From the NCBI GenBank assembly GCA_945893365.1, contig CAMDED010000035.1:1-55193 (forward strand): a DNA stretch of 55,193 nt, in the 5' to 3' direction. The notes beneath the pieces were generated by a model. It worked only from the letters and a program-made list of their open reading frames with translations, had not been told where the DNA came from and made no database searches. Of this stretch, positions 1 to 8,776 are shown one piece after another. Source of the DNA: Candidatus Sulfopaludibacter sp. SbA3 (GTDB lineage Bacteria > Acidobacteriota > Terriglobia > Bryobacterales > Bryobacteraceae). Made by a program: the position numbers and the translations under genes. Each line of letters begins with the position of its first letter. Positions within the stretch are counted from its first letter, which is position 1.

Positions 1-69
1 TGCCTTGGGGATCTCTTGCGTGCTGAAAAACAGCACCACCTGCTTCGCTTTCCGCTTGCCCATCGCCAT
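1..69 (-). pseudogene. Transposase N-terminal stub (cut by window edge)
   Basis: Reading leftward from an ATG at 69, 23 codons stay open to the window edge. The peptide starts MAMGKRKAKQ and continues with a segment ending TQEIPKA, which resembles the N-terminus of a DDE transposase group whose members start MGKRK and then have a short TxDLP-like motif. Only the first residues are visible, so the family is a tentative call and I cannot tell whether the gene is intact outside the window. Its position directly beside the broken kdp genes fits an insertion or recombination end point. Confidence 0.45.
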
Positions 70-245
70 ACCCTCTATGACGCCTGAAACATTCAAGAGG
101 TAACATGTTTCCGTGTTCTTTTCCTGCCACTTCTACCACGGGCTGCTAGGTGAACCATGAGCGTGCTTTTCAGAACGCGGGCGCCAGCATCGCTGTAGTG
201 TGCAGCCATGCAAGGGCGGTGAAGGGATCGAAAGGGCCCCATCTT

Positions 246-937
246 ATGAACCAACCTGACGAACCTCCGGAACGCTTGGGCGGGGATTCACCACCTCCGC
301 CCTCTCCGCCAACCCTCCTCGGCCAACTGCGGCCCGCTGTAATCGGAGCGATCTTGCTTACGATCGCGACCGGCTGCGTCTTTCCTCTTGCGCTCCTGGC
401 TCTCGGCCGTGTTTCCTTCCCCAGGCAAGCCAGTGGCAGCCTGGTGATGGAAGGCGCCTCCGCGATCGGCTCCGAGTTAATCGGGCAGGATTTCACGAAG
501 CCCGAGCACTTTCACCCCCGGCCCTCCGCGGCAGGCGCGGGATACGATGCCGGTTCCTCCGGAACGAACCTCGGCCCCAACAACCCTAAACTGAAGGATG
601 GGGCTGTCGACGGATCCTTCGCCGGCGTCGGACGGCTGGCGGGGAAGAGTATCGCAGGCAGAACGGATTGCCCTCGGACGCCGCCGTCCCGATTCGATGC
701 GGTCACGCGGTCCGGAAGCGGGCTTGACCCGCACATCAGTCCGGCCAACGCCGCGCTTCAAATTCCGCGTATTGCCCGTGCCCGCGGCGTCAGTGAAGAG
801 GACGTGCGCCGCCTGGTAACGGACTACACGCAAGGTCCGCAGCTTGGATTTCTAGGCGGCGCGCGCGTATCGGCGCTCGCGCTGAATCTCGCTCTCGACC
901 GGGCGGCCGCGCGCCGGTCCGGAAGCAGCCTCGATAG
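246..937 (+). pseudogene. kdpC: Degraded kdpC (K+-transporting ATPase subunit C)
   Basis: From the ATG at 246 the protein has a proline-rich N-terminus, one membrane segment (about residues 27-50) and clear KdpC blocks: GSELIGQDFTKPEHFHPRPS, then SGSGLDPHISPANA and the C-terminal QLGFLGGARV. KdpC normally stabilises the KdpFABC complex in the inner membrane. Between about 605 and 700 the open frame reads unrelated sequence, while the neighbouring frame gives YRRQNGLPSDAAVPI, the expected KdpC sequence, so two opposite indels bracket this stretch. The frame also fails to stop and runs to 1037 into the next gene; a TAG at 935-937 in another frame is the probable original stop, implying a third indel. 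It differs strongly from the intact kdpC at 7360, so it is an old paralogue rather than a recent copy. Confidence 0.85.
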
Positions 938-946
938 GAGTTTGCC

Positions 947-2553
947 ATGCGCTGGCCGGAATACGCCATTTTTCTCGCTCTGGTGGTTGGATTTGCCCGT
1001 CCAACCGGTCTTTTTCTTGCCTGCGTGTTCGAGGTAAGGCTACGTTCCTCGACCCGGTCCTGCGGCCTGCGGAGGCGCTGCTGTACCGCATGCTTGGAGT
1101 GCGGTCCGATCACGAAATGTCCGCCGCGGTCTACACTTTCGCTTTCCTCCTGTTCAGCGCGGCCGGAAGGGCTGTGTTGACTCTTCTCTTATTCGTGCAA
1201 CGATATTTGTCGGGCGGCCCGGATGGGCGCTATCTTACGACGCCGATGACTCCGGACCTGGCGGTCTACACGGCCATCAGTTTCTCGATGACCACGACCT
1301 GGCAGGCCTACGGCGGCGAAACGACGCTGCGCTACCCTCGCTGGCGCGGCCGGGCTCGCGGTGGGCATCGCCTTTATCCGGGGTCTTGGGTGGGATATTT
1401 CAAATACCATCGGCAACTTCTGGGTGGATCTCGTCAGGGCGCTGCTTTGGGTTCTCTTGCCGCTGACTCTCGCCGGCAGCCTGGCGCTGCTCTGGCAGGG
1501 CGTACCGCTCAACCTGGCTCCCTACACGGAAGTCCACACGATGGAGGGCCGGGTTCAGACGATCGCTCAAGACCCGTCGCCGCGCTCGAGTTCATCAGGA
1601 ATCTGGGCGCCAACCTACGCCAATCCGACACGCTTGACGAACTTCCTGGGGCTGCTGGCGATCGCAGTGCTGCCCGCATTGCTGACCATCACCTTCGGCC
1701 ACATGACCGGGAGGTCTCGCGCGGGTTGGGTGCTGCTGGCGGTCATGGTCGTGATATTCGCCGGAGGCTTGGCCGTTTGTGACGTCGCCGAGGCGGCCAC
1801 CGCGCCGCAACTGGCGGACCTGAACGTTCCGGGCGGGAATATGGAGGGGAAAGAAGTGCGCTTCGGCGTCGGCGGGTCCGTGCTGGCGGCGCTCGTGACT
1901 TCGAATGGCGCCACTGGCTCGTACAACTCCATGCACGATTCCTACAACCCGTTAGGCGTGCTGGCGCCGCTGGTCAACATGCTGCTGGGAGAGGTCGTTT
2001 TCGGAGGACTGGGAACGGGCATTTACAGCATAATCATGATCGCGCTCCCTGGCGTGTTCCTCGGGGGATTGAAGGTCGGCCGCACGCCGGAATACCTCGG
2101 CAAGAAAGTGGGCGCCCACGAGACAAAACTTATCGCCCTGTACACCCTGCTGACTCCGATGGTCGTTCTCCTACTCAATGGATTGGCGGTGGTCACCGAA
2201 GCCGGGAGGGCCGGCTTGACTACCAATGGCGGGGCCCGTGGTTTCACTGAAATCCTGTTCGCATAGGCCTCTTCCATGGCGAATAACGGCCAGAACATGC
2301 CCGGCCTCAGCGCGAATAGCGTGTTCTACAACGCCACGACAGCGTGGCTATGCTGGCCTGGCGTTTCGGCCTGGCGGCCCTTGCCTTGGCGGGCAGGTTT
2401 GCGGCCCAACGCCGCTGGCCGACAACCTCCGGTACACTGCCCAGCGACACGGTTACGTTCGGTGTGCTGGTTCTTGGCACGATCCTGCTCGTTGGGGCGC
2501 TTTGCTTCCTGCCGGCTCCTGCGCTGGGACCGATCGCGGAGTGGCTGCAATAA
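947..2553 (+). pseudogene. kdpA: Degraded kdpA (K+-transporting ATPase subunit A)
   Basis: The start MRWPEYAIFLALVVGFARP at 947 lies ten bases after the fossil kdpC and follows a ribosome site (ATAGGAG). KdpA homology then runs through three frames. The frame slips near 1034 (one G missing from GAGGGTAAG), near 1340 (one C gained) and again near 1570. About 36 bases that should encode the second selectivity-filter loop (normally TNGGGFFN) are absent near 1612. A TAG at 2264-2266 interrupts the protein just before the fourth filter loop (ANNG). The rest of the C-terminus resumes in a further frame and ends at 2553. Filter loops one (TTTWQAYGGE) and three (GATGSYNSMHDS) can still be read. It cannot make a working K+ channel subunit. 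The order kdpC-kdpA is not the usual kdpFABC order. Confidence 0.9.
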
Positions 2554-2726
2554 GGATGCCGCTGGGGTGCGGCCAGGGACGCCGCGCGAACTGCGGGATC
2601 TCACCCAGCCGAGGTGGCTGCGCCGTCATGCCGGCGATTTCGGCGGTCTTTATAACTTCTTCATGGCTTTTCCATGACTTCTTCAGGCCTTTCGCCGTAT
2701 TCTCAATTTTGGGAGCAAGAAACGAA

Positions 2727-3191
2727 ATGTCACTCGCTTTACAAAGAACCTTGACGCCGGCGGCCGGACGTTCGGAATGGACGGCGACGGGCGACGCCGA
2801 AGCGAAGCTGAGTATCGCGGTGGTCTTCACAACCGTGGAATCGACACTTACAGCCTTGAAGAAGGCCGGCACCCTGGCCAACCGCCTGGGCGCCCGCATC
2901 ACGCTGGTAGTGCCCCAGGTAGTTCCGCGTCCGTTGCCGCTTGAAACCCCGCCCGTGTTGCTCGATTGGAGTGAGAGGCGGTTTCGCGTGATCGCGGAGC
3001 AGAGCCCCGTGGAGACAATGGTGCACATCTATCTCTGCCGCGACCGGCTGGAGACCTTGCTCAAAGCCTTCAGCCCACGGTCCGTGGTTGTTATTGGCGG
3101 CCGCAAACGGTGGTGGCCGACCTCGGAATCGAGGCTGGCCCGCAAGTTGCGTAACGCCGGTCATGAAGTGATTCTTGCGGAAACGGAGTAA
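2727..3191 (+). CDS. UspA-like protein heading the kdp operon
   Basis: A 154-residue soluble protein. Its core alternates hydrophobic strands and helices (LSIAVVFTTVES, then RITLVVPQVV, then SVVVIGGRKRWW, ending EVILAE), the pattern of a universal-stress-protein/Rossmann-like fold. The ATP-binding pattern G-x2-G-x9-G-S/T of nucleotide-binding Usp proteins is not seen, so if it is a Usp relative it probably does not bind ATP that way. The ATG at 2727 was chosen because upstream codons in the frame look non-coding and overlap kdpA debris. It ends 3 bases before the next small gene and is probably the first gene of the kdp operon. A role in sensing or modulating KdpFABC is only inferred from position. 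Confidence 0.6.
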   Translation: MSLALQRTLTPAAGRSEWTATGDAEAKLSIAVVFTTVESTLTALKKAGTLANRLGARITLVVPQVVPRPLPLETPPVLLDWSERRFRVIAEQSPVETMVHIYLCRDRLETLLKAFSPRSVVVIGGRKRWWPTSESRLARKLRNAGHEVILAETE

Positions 3192-3194
3192 GCC

Positions 3195-3278
3195 ATGCTT
3201 GACGTGTTTTATCTCGCGGTAGGTTGCTTGTTCTTGCTTGGTTGCTGGGCTTTCACGAAAGCCTGCGACAAGCTGTAG
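3195..3278 (+). CDS. 27-residue membrane peptide of the kdp operon
   Basis: A very short gene, ATG at 3195 and TAG at 3276-3278, encoding 27 residues: a short acidic/aromatic start (MLDVFYLAVG), one hydrophobic helix and a charged end (TKACDKL). It lies 3 bases after the Usp-like gene and 11 bases before kdpF, with GGAGAGAAG just downstream serving kdpF. Small proteins of this shape are often seen immediately upstream of kdpF in Acidobacteria and some Proteobacteria and are usually unannotated. It may be a single-span accessory subunit like KdpF. The evidence is its length, hydrophobic profile and strict operon position; no domain can be named. Confidence 0.65.
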   Translation: MLDVFYLAVGCLFLLGCWAFTKACDKL

Positions 3279-3289
3279 GAGAGAAGACG

Positions 3290-3373
3290 ATGGACTACAT
3301 CATTGCCGGTATTGCATCAGTAGGTCTGTTCATCTACTTGATTTACGCCCTGCTTCGACCGGAGAAGTTTTAG
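3290..3373 (+). CDS. kdpF: KdpF, small stabilising subunit of the K+-transporting ATPase
   Basis: A 27-residue single-span peptide with the KdpF pattern: [12 protein letters not shown], a membrane helix, then the conserved [11 protein letters not shown] end. KdpF packs between KdpA and KdpB in the inner membrane and stabilises the complex. A good ribosome site (GGAGAG) precedes the ATG at 3290. The gene sits 46 bases ahead of kdpA, in canonical order. The full length and the conserved RPE-F tail make the call firm despite the small size. Confidence 0.9.
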   Translation: MDYIIAGIASVGLFIYLIYALLRPEKF

Positions 3374-3419
3374 GCGCGCAGCCGGAGTCCCTTGTGCGCA
3401 TCGGGAAATAGAGGACATC

Positions 3420-5186
3420 ATGACTAGCATCGGCATTCTTCAAATCGCGATCTTTCTGGCGCTGATCCTTATCTGCGCCAAACCCTTGGGCGCCTACATG
3501 GCCCGCGTGTTCGAGGGCGAACGCACGTTCCTTCATCCGGGTCTCCGTTGGCTCGAAGTGCTTACCTATAAGGCGGCCGGCATCAAGGAAGACGTCGAAC
3601 AGAAGTGGACGCACTACACGGCGTCCCTGCTCAGCTTCAGCATCTTTGGTTTTGTGATTCTCTATCTGCTTCAGCGGCTCCAAGGGTTCCTGCCGCTGAA
3701 CCCGCAGGGCTTCGGCGCGAGCAACGTCAACCCCGACTTGGCCTTCAACACGGCCACCAGCTTCGTCACGAATACCAATTGGCAGGGCTATTCCGGCGAA
3801 TCCACACTGAGCTATTTCGTGCAAATGGCGGGTCTCGCGGTCCAGAACTTCGCCTCGGCCGCGGCCGGGATCGCCGTCGCGATCGCGCTGGTCCGGGGCT
3901 TTGCGCGCCAGGAGAAGAAGACGGTCGGCAACTTTTGGGTCGACGTGACGCGGGCCACGGTCTACGTGCTGCTGCCGATGGCGATCGTTGGCGCGCTGCT
4001 ATTCGTTTCGCAGGGCGTGGTTCAAAACTTTGGCGCGTACACTGAAGTGGCCACCGTTGAAGGAGGCAAACAAGTTATCGCCCAGGGGCCCGTTGCGTCG
4101 CAGGAAGTCATCAAGCAGCTCGGGACTAACGGCGGGGGCTTCTTCAACGGCAATTCCTCGCACCCGTTTGAGAATCCGACTCCGCTGAGCAACCTGCTCC
4201 AGATGTTCCTGATCTTCGTCATTCCGGGAGCTCTCACCTACACGTTTGGAAAGATGGTGGGAGATACGCGGCAAGGATGGGCGATCTTCGCGGCGATGTC
4301 GGTCATGTTCCTGATCGGGGTGTTCGTCTGTTACGAATTCGAGCAGGCCGGCAATCCAATCCTGTCCAGGCTCGGCCTGCAAACGGGGGCTACGGCGGGC
4401 CAATCCGGCGGCAACATGGAGGGCAAGGAAGTGCGATTCGGCATCGCGAATTCCGCGCTGTTTGCCACCGTCACCACGGATGCAAGCTGCGGCGCGGTCA
4501 ATGCCATGCATGACAGCTTTACCCCAATCGGCGGCTTAGTCCCATTGTTCAATATGATGACCGGTGAAGTGATCTTCGGTGGAGTCGGCGCCGGTCTGTA
4601 CGGAATCCTGTTGTATTGCATTCTGGCTGTGTTCATTGCCGGTCTAATGGTAGGCCGCACTCCCGAGTATCTGGGTAAGAAGATCGAGCAGAAAGAGGTC
4701 AAAATGGCGATGTTAGCCGTGGTCGCCACCGCGTTCAGCATTCTATTCTTCACCGCCGTCAGCTCGGTGATTTCGTTTCCGGAGAAGGGCTACTGGAACC
4801 CGCCCGGCGCCGCGGCCGCTAATCTGAACAACAGCGGCGCGCATGGATTTGGCGAGATCCTCTACGCCTATACCAGCGCTACCGCCAACAACGGCAGCGC
4901 CTTCGCCGGCATCACGGCCAACACGCCGTGGTATGACCTGACTCTCGGTCTGGCGATGTGGATCGGCCGGTTCCTGTTCCTGATTCCGCTGCTCGCCGCG
5001 GCCGGAAGCCTGGCGGCTAAGAAGAAGATTCCCGCCACAGCCGGTACCTTTCCCACGCATGGTCCGTTGTTCGTCGGGCTGCTTGTAGGCACGGTGCTGA
5101 TCGTCGGCGCGCTGACCTTCTTCCCGGCCCTTTCCCTTGGCCCGATCGTGGAACATTATCTGATGCACAGCGGCAATCTCTTTTGA
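3420..5186 (+). CDS. kdpA: KdpA, potassium-binding and translocating subunit
   Basis: Full-length 588-residue channel-like subunit of the high-affinity K+ pump, with about ten membrane helices. All four selectivity-filter loops are present: [10 protein letters not shown] (from residue 117), [10 protein letters not shown] (from 236), [14 protein letters not shown] (from 353) and [10 protein letters not shown] (from 488). K+ enters from the periplasm through these loops and is passed to KdpB. GAGG lies 7 bases ahead of the ATG. The gene is intact, in contrast to the broken homologue at 947. kdpB follows after 28 bases. Such operons are normally induced by K+ limitation through KdpDE, but no kdpD or kdpE is seen in this window. 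Confidence 0.97.
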   Translation: MTSIGILQIAIFLALILICAKPLGAYMARVFEGERTFLHPGLRWLEVLTYKAAGIKEDVEQKWTHYTASLLSFSIFGFVILYLLQRLQGFLPLNPQGFGASNVNPDLAFNTATSFVTNTNWQGYSGESTLSYFVQMAGLAVQNFASAAAGIAVAIALVRGFARQEKKTVGNFWVDVTRATVYVLLPMAIVGALLFVSQGVVQNFGAYTEVATVEGGKQVIAQGPVASQEVIKQLGTNGGGFFNGNSSHPFENPTPLSNLLQMFLIFVIPGALTYTFGKMVGDTRQGWAIFAAMSVMFLIGVFVCYEFEQAGNPILSRLGLQTGATAGQSGGNMEGKEVRFGIANSALFATVTTDASCGAVNAMHDSFTPIGGLVPLFNMMTGEVIFGGVGAGLYGILLYCILAVFIAGLMVGRTPEYLGKKIEQKEVKMAMLAVVATAFSILFFTAVSSVISFPEKGYWNPPGAAAANLNNSGAHGFGEILYAYTSATANNGSAFAGITANTPWYDLTLGLAMWIGRFLFLIPLLAAAGSLAAKKKIPATAGTFPTHGPLFVGLLVGTVLIVGALTFFPALSLGPIVEHYLMHSGNLF

Positions 5187-5214
5187 TGGAGCCGCGAGCG
5201 AGGAGCTAATTTTT

Positions 5215-7347
5215 ATGCCTACCGTCACTACAGCGCCAAGCCCCACCCCCCCGAAGAGTTTCGGGAACGATCTTACCTCGCTTCTGCCGAAGAAGCTGGT
5301 CCGGGCTCGCCCGCTTTTCGATCCGGAGATTGTCGGCCGCGCCACACGAGCGTCCTTCGGGAAGTTAAACCCGGTCACGCTGCTGAAGAACCCGGTGATG
5401 TTTGTCGTCGAGGCCGGCGCCGCGCTCACCACCGTCTTCCTGATCCGGGATATCTTCACCGGTGGCGCGAACATCGGCTTCCAGGTGCAGATCGCGCTCT
5501 GGCTCTGGTTCACGGTGCTCTTCGCCAATTTTGCCGAAGCCATGGCCGAGGCGCGCGGAAAAGCCCAGGCGGACGCTTTGCGCAAGACCAAAACCGATGT
5601 GTTCGCGAAACGTATCGCCGGTGGCGGCAAGGTCGAGAACGTTCCCGGCTCCGCATTGCGCGTGGGCGATATCGTGGTGTGCGACGCCGGCGATCTGATT
5701 CCCGGAGACGGCGAGGTGTCCGAGGGCATCGCAACGGTAGATGAGTCCGTCATCACGGGGGAGAGCGCTCCCGTGATCCGCGAATCCGGCGGCGACCGCA
5801 GCGCCGTGACCGGCGGCACCAAAGTGCTATCCGATCAAATCAAAATCAGGATTACGTCGAATCCGGGCGAGACGTTCCTCGATCGTATGATCGCGCTCGT
5901 CGAGGGAGCCGAGCGTCAGAAGACGCCGAACGAGATCGCGCTGAACATCCTGATCGCAGGTCTTACGCTGATCTTCCTTCTCGCGGTGATCACCATCCAG
6001 CCCTTCGCGGCGTTCAGCGTGGCGCAGGCCGGATCGGGCACAACTCCGGCGGTGGCGGTTCTTGTGTCCCTGCTCGTCTGCCTGATCCCGACCACGATCG
6101 GCGGCCTGCTGTCGGCGATCGGTATTGCCGGAATGGACCGGGTGATGCAGCACAATGTGTTGGCCATGAGCGGCAAGGCCGTGGAAGCGGCCGGCGATAT
6201 AAACTCGCTGTTGCTCGATAAGACCGGGACCATTACGCTCGGAAATCGGCAGGCCGTGGAGTTTCTGGCCGTTAGCGGCGTAACCAACGAAGAATTGGCC
6301 GACGCGGCCCAGTTGTCAAGTCTCGCCGACGAGACGCCGGAGGGCCGCTCGGTCGTCGTCCTCGCGAAAGAGAAGTACGGTCTGCGTGGGCGCCATATTC
6401 CGGAGCGCGAGTCCAAGTTCATTCCCTTCACGGCCTACACGCGCATGAGCGGAGTCGATTTCGAAGGCCGCGAGCTTCGCAAAGGAGCCGCGGACGCCAT
6501 CGCCAAGTTCGTCGCCGAGCGTGGGGGCGACGTGCCCGGCGATTTCCAGGAAATGACCGACCGTATTTCGCGCAGCGGCGGTACGCCGTTAGGAGTCGCC
6601 GATGGAAAGCGGTTGTTGGGCGTGATCAATTTGAAGGACGTGGTGAAAGGTGGAATGAAGGAGCGGATCGCGCAACTTCGCCGCATGGGTATCCGCAGCA
6701 TCATGATTACCGGCGATAATCCCCTCACAGCGGCAGCGATCGCAGCCGAAGCCGGTGTCGATGATTTCCTGGCTCAGGCCACACCCAAGGACAAGCTCGA
6801 ATACATCAGGAAGGAGCAGGCCGCGGGCCGCCTGGTCGCGATGACCGGCGACGGCACGAACGACGCTCCCGCACTGGCCCAAGCTGACGTGGGCCTGGCG
6901 ATGAACACCGGCACTACCGCGGCGAAGGAAGCCGGCAACATGGTGGATCTGGACAGCAACCCGACGAAACTCATCGAAGTGGTGGCGATCGGGAAGCAGT
7001 TGCTGATAACCCGCGGCGCACTTACGACGTTTTCGATCGCGAACGACGTTGCGAAATACTTCGCCATCATTCCCGCCATGTTCATGGTGACCTACCCGGC
7101 GCTCGCGAAGCTCAACATCATGGGGCTGCACACGCCCCAGAGCGCGGTGCTGGCGGCGGTGATTTTCAACGCCTTGATCATCATCGCGTTGGTTCCCCTT
7201 GCCCTGCGCGGCGTGAAATACCGTCCCATGGATGCCGCCAGCCTGCTGCGGCGCAACCTGCTGATATACGGGATCGGCGGAATCATCGCGCCTTTCCCAG
7301 GCATCTGGCTTATCGATCAACTGCTGGTTGCGTTTCGTCTTGCGTAA
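5215..7347 (+). CDS. kdpB: KdpB, P-type ATPase subunit of the K+ pump
   Basis: A 710-residue P-type ATPase that powers K+ uptake by KdpFABC. The actuator loop TGES is at residues 181-184; its Ser is the residue phosphorylated for inhibition in studied KdpB proteins. The phosphorylated Asp of DKTGT is residue 335, and the hinge motif [12 protein letters not shown] begins at 543. Membrane helices flank these cytoplasmic domains, and the C-terminus ([17 protein letters not shown]) is typical. The N-terminal extension of about 25 residues is slightly longer than usual. GAGGAGC precedes the ATG. A diverged copy of the last part (7204-7323) lies at 13966-14084. Confidence 0.97.
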   Translation: MPTVTTAPSPTPPKSFGNDLTSLLPKKLVRARPLFDPEIVGRATRASFGKLNPVTLLKNPVMFVVEAGAALTTVFLIRDIFTGGANIGFQVQIALWLWFTVLFANFAEAMAEARGKAQADALRKTKTDVFAKRIAGGGKVENVPGSALRVGDIVVCDAGDLIPGDGEVSEGIATVDESVITGESAPVIRESGGDRSAVTGGTKVLSDQIKIRITSNPGETFLDRMIALVEGAERQKTPNEIALNILIAGLTLIFLLAVITIQPFAAFSVAQAGSGTTPAVAVLVSLLVCLIPTTIGGLLSAIGIAGMDRVMQHNVLAMSGKAVEAAGDINSLLLDKTGTITLGNRQAVEFLAVSGVTNEELADAAQLSSLADETPEGRSVVVLAKEKYGLRGRHIPERESKFIPFTAYTRMSGVDFEGRELRKGAADAIAKFVAERGGDVPGDFQEMTDRISRSGGTPLGVADGKRLLGVINLKDVVKGGMKERIAQLRRMGIRSIMITGDNPLTAAAIAAEAGVDDFLAQATPKDKLEYIRKEQAAGRLVAMTGDGTNDAPALAQADVGLAMNTGTTAAKEAGNMVDLDSNPTKLIEVVAIGKQLLITRGALTTFSIANDVAKYFAIIPAMFMVTYPALAKLNIMGLHTPQSAVLAAVIFNALIIIALVPLALRGVKYRPMDAASLLRRNLLIYGIGGIIAPFPGIWLIDQLLVAFRLA

Positions 7348-7359
7348 GGAGAGAGCACT

Positions 7360-7956
7360 ATGTGGCAACAGATTCTTCCCGGACTTCGGATCAAAATCTT
7401 TCTGACGGTTCTGCTTGGCGTCGTGTATCCGCTTGCGATGACGGGCATTTCGCAGCTTTTCTTCCCGCACCAGGCGAATGGCAGTCTGGTCACGGCGGGT
7501 GGCAAGGTGATCGGCTCGGAGCTGATCGGCCAGAGCTTCACCAAGCCGGAATACTTTCAGGGCCGGCCGTCGAACGCCGGCGCGAACGGATATGATGCGA
7601 CGGCGTCCAGTGGTTACAACCAAGGGCCAACGAACAAGAAGCTCGCCGATCGTGTGAAAGCCGCGGTCGAACAGTTCCGGAAAGACAATCCGGACTACCA
7701 CGGACCGATCCCAGCCGATCTGGTAACCGGTTCAGCCAGCGGCCTCGATCCGCACCTCAGCCCCGACTCGGCGCGGGCACAGGCTGCGCGTGTGGCGAAG
7801 GCCCGCGGCGTCTCGCTGGAACAGGTGAGGGAGCTGATCGCGCAGTTCACCGAAGGACCGGATTTAGGGGTTTTGGGTGAGCCACGCGTGAATGTGCTTC
7901 GTCTGAATCTGGCGCTCAATCAGCGTTTCGCGAAGCCCCAGGCCGTAGCGAAATAG
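7360..7956 (+). CDS. kdpC: KdpC, stabilising subunit of the K+-transporting ATPase
   Basis: A 198-residue protein with one N-terminal membrane helix (about residues 11-30) and a periplasmic domain. Signature blocks are GSELIGQSFTKPEYFQGRPS, SGLDPHLSPDSARAQA and, near the end, the GVLGEPRVNVLRLN block. It assembles with KdpA and KdpB and is needed for complex stability and K+ affinity. The start has GGAGAG 8 bases upstream and lies 12 bases after kdpB, so translation is likely coupled. The length matches the family. Comparing it with the fossil copy at 246 reveals where that copy's frame is broken. Confidence 0.96.
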   Translation: MWQQILPGLRIKIFLTVLLGVVYPLAMTGISQLFFPHQANGSLVTAGGKVIGSELIGQSFTKPEYFQGRPSNAGANGYDATASSGYNQGPTNKKLADRVKAAVEQFRKDNPDYHGPIPADLVTGSASGLDPHLSPDSARAQAARVAKARGVSLEQVRELIAQFTEGPDLGVLGEPRVNVLRLNLALNQRFAKPQAVAK

Positions 7957-7973
7957 CCGCCGGTCTTTTTGCC

Positions 7974-8681
7974 GTGATGGAAAGGCAGCCGGTATCATGC
8001 GGTGAAAATCCGCGGCAGTATCGTGCGCGAATCCTTATCTTCCTTCCCGGTGTTGTTCTCTTGCTCTTTGGGCTGACTGTAGTCTGCCAAGGTGTTGCAA
8101 CGCTCGATCGCCTGAAGATCGTGGAGGCCGAGCGAGATCGATGGCAGCGGCCGGATGACGTCGCCCAGGCACTGGCTTTACATGAAGGAAGCGTCGTGGT
8201 GGACCTGGGTTCCGGCGCGGGGTACTTTGCCCTCAAGCTCTCACGGACAGTTGGCAGTCGCGGCGAGGTCATTGCCGTGGACATTCGCAGGCTGCCATTA
8301 GCATTTCTGCGGATCAGAGCGCTGCTTCAGCGCCGGTGGAACCTTAGGATCGTGCGGAGCGAACCGAATGATCCGCACCTTCCCTTGGGCAGCGTGGACG
8401 CCATTTTGATAGCCAACACCTATCACGAGCTGAACAACCGCCGCATGATTTTGGCGCGGGCTTTCCAGGCCCTTCGCTCGGGCGGCCGGCTAGTCATCGT
8501 CGACCGTGGCCCGGAAGAAGCGACCGAAGGCGATGCGGCTGGCGGCCATCATGAACTGCCACTGGCCATGGCAGAATCCGATCTTCTTGAGGCCGGGTTC
8601 GATCTCGTTAGCCGGGCTGGCCGGTTTATCGACAGGCCGCCGGATGAGCCATGGTGGCTCGTCGCCGTCCGCAAGCCGTGA
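7974..8681 (+). CDS. Membrane-anchored class I SAM-dependent methyltransferase
   Basis: A 235-residue protein with one N-terminal membrane helix (about residues 19-41), followed by a Rossmann methyltransferase domain. Motif I, VVDLGSGAGYFAL, begins near residue 75 and is followed by EVIAVDIRR (acidic motif II), DAILIANTYHEL (motif IV region) and SGGRLVIVDR. The substrate cannot be told from sequence; related proteins are annotated only as class I methyltransferases. It starts 17 bases after kdpC on the same strand and could be co-transcribed, but nothing links it to K+ transport. It ends tail-to-tail 64 bases from the outer-membrane gene on the other strand. Confidence 0.75.
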   Translation: MMERQPVSCGENPRQYRARILIFLPGVVLLLFGLTVVCQGVATLDRLKIVEAERDRWQRPDDVAQALALHEGSVVVDLGSGAGYFALKLSRTVGSRGEVIAVDIRRLPLAFLRIRALLQRRWNLRIVRSEPNDPHLPLGSVDAILIANTYHELNNRRMILARAFQALRSGGRLVIVDRGPEEATEGDAAGGHHELPLAMAESDLLEAGFDLVSRAGRFIDRPPDEPWWLVAVRKP

Positions 8682-8723
8682 CCGGGAAATGTCCGGCGCC
8701 AGTTTGAGGCAATTGAGTCGGCA

Positions 8724-8776
8724 TTGCAATCTCTGCGGGGAGCGGCTAAGGTTTCGCTCGTTGCACCGCGGGCGCC
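8724..8776. repeat. 53-bp repeat, copy 1 (end of outer-membrane gene)
   Basis: This segment begins TTGCAATCTC and ends GCGGGCGCC. It recurs in the same orientation at 14085-14137 with only three substitutions. It spans the stop codon and last codons of the minus-strand outer-membrane gene, so the distant copy is a remnant of a paralogous 3' end rather than an independent repeat family. Confidence 0.85.

Noticed and set aside
2554-2726. Possible structured leader or K+/c-di-AMP riboswitch before the kdp operon
   Set aside because: The region is GC-rich and could fold, but I could not match the conserved core of the ydaO-type riboswitch; a covariance-model search would be needed.
4743-5822. 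359-codon open frame on the minus strand across kdpA/kdpB
   Set aside because: It lies opposite two certain kdp genes, has low-complexity Ser/Pro/Ala/Arg content and no family features; a shadow of GC-rich codon bias.
6589-7701. 370-codon minus-strand open frame across kdpB/kdpC
   Set aside because: His/Arg/Gln-rich translation typical of the antisense of GC-rich genes; no ribosome site or domain.
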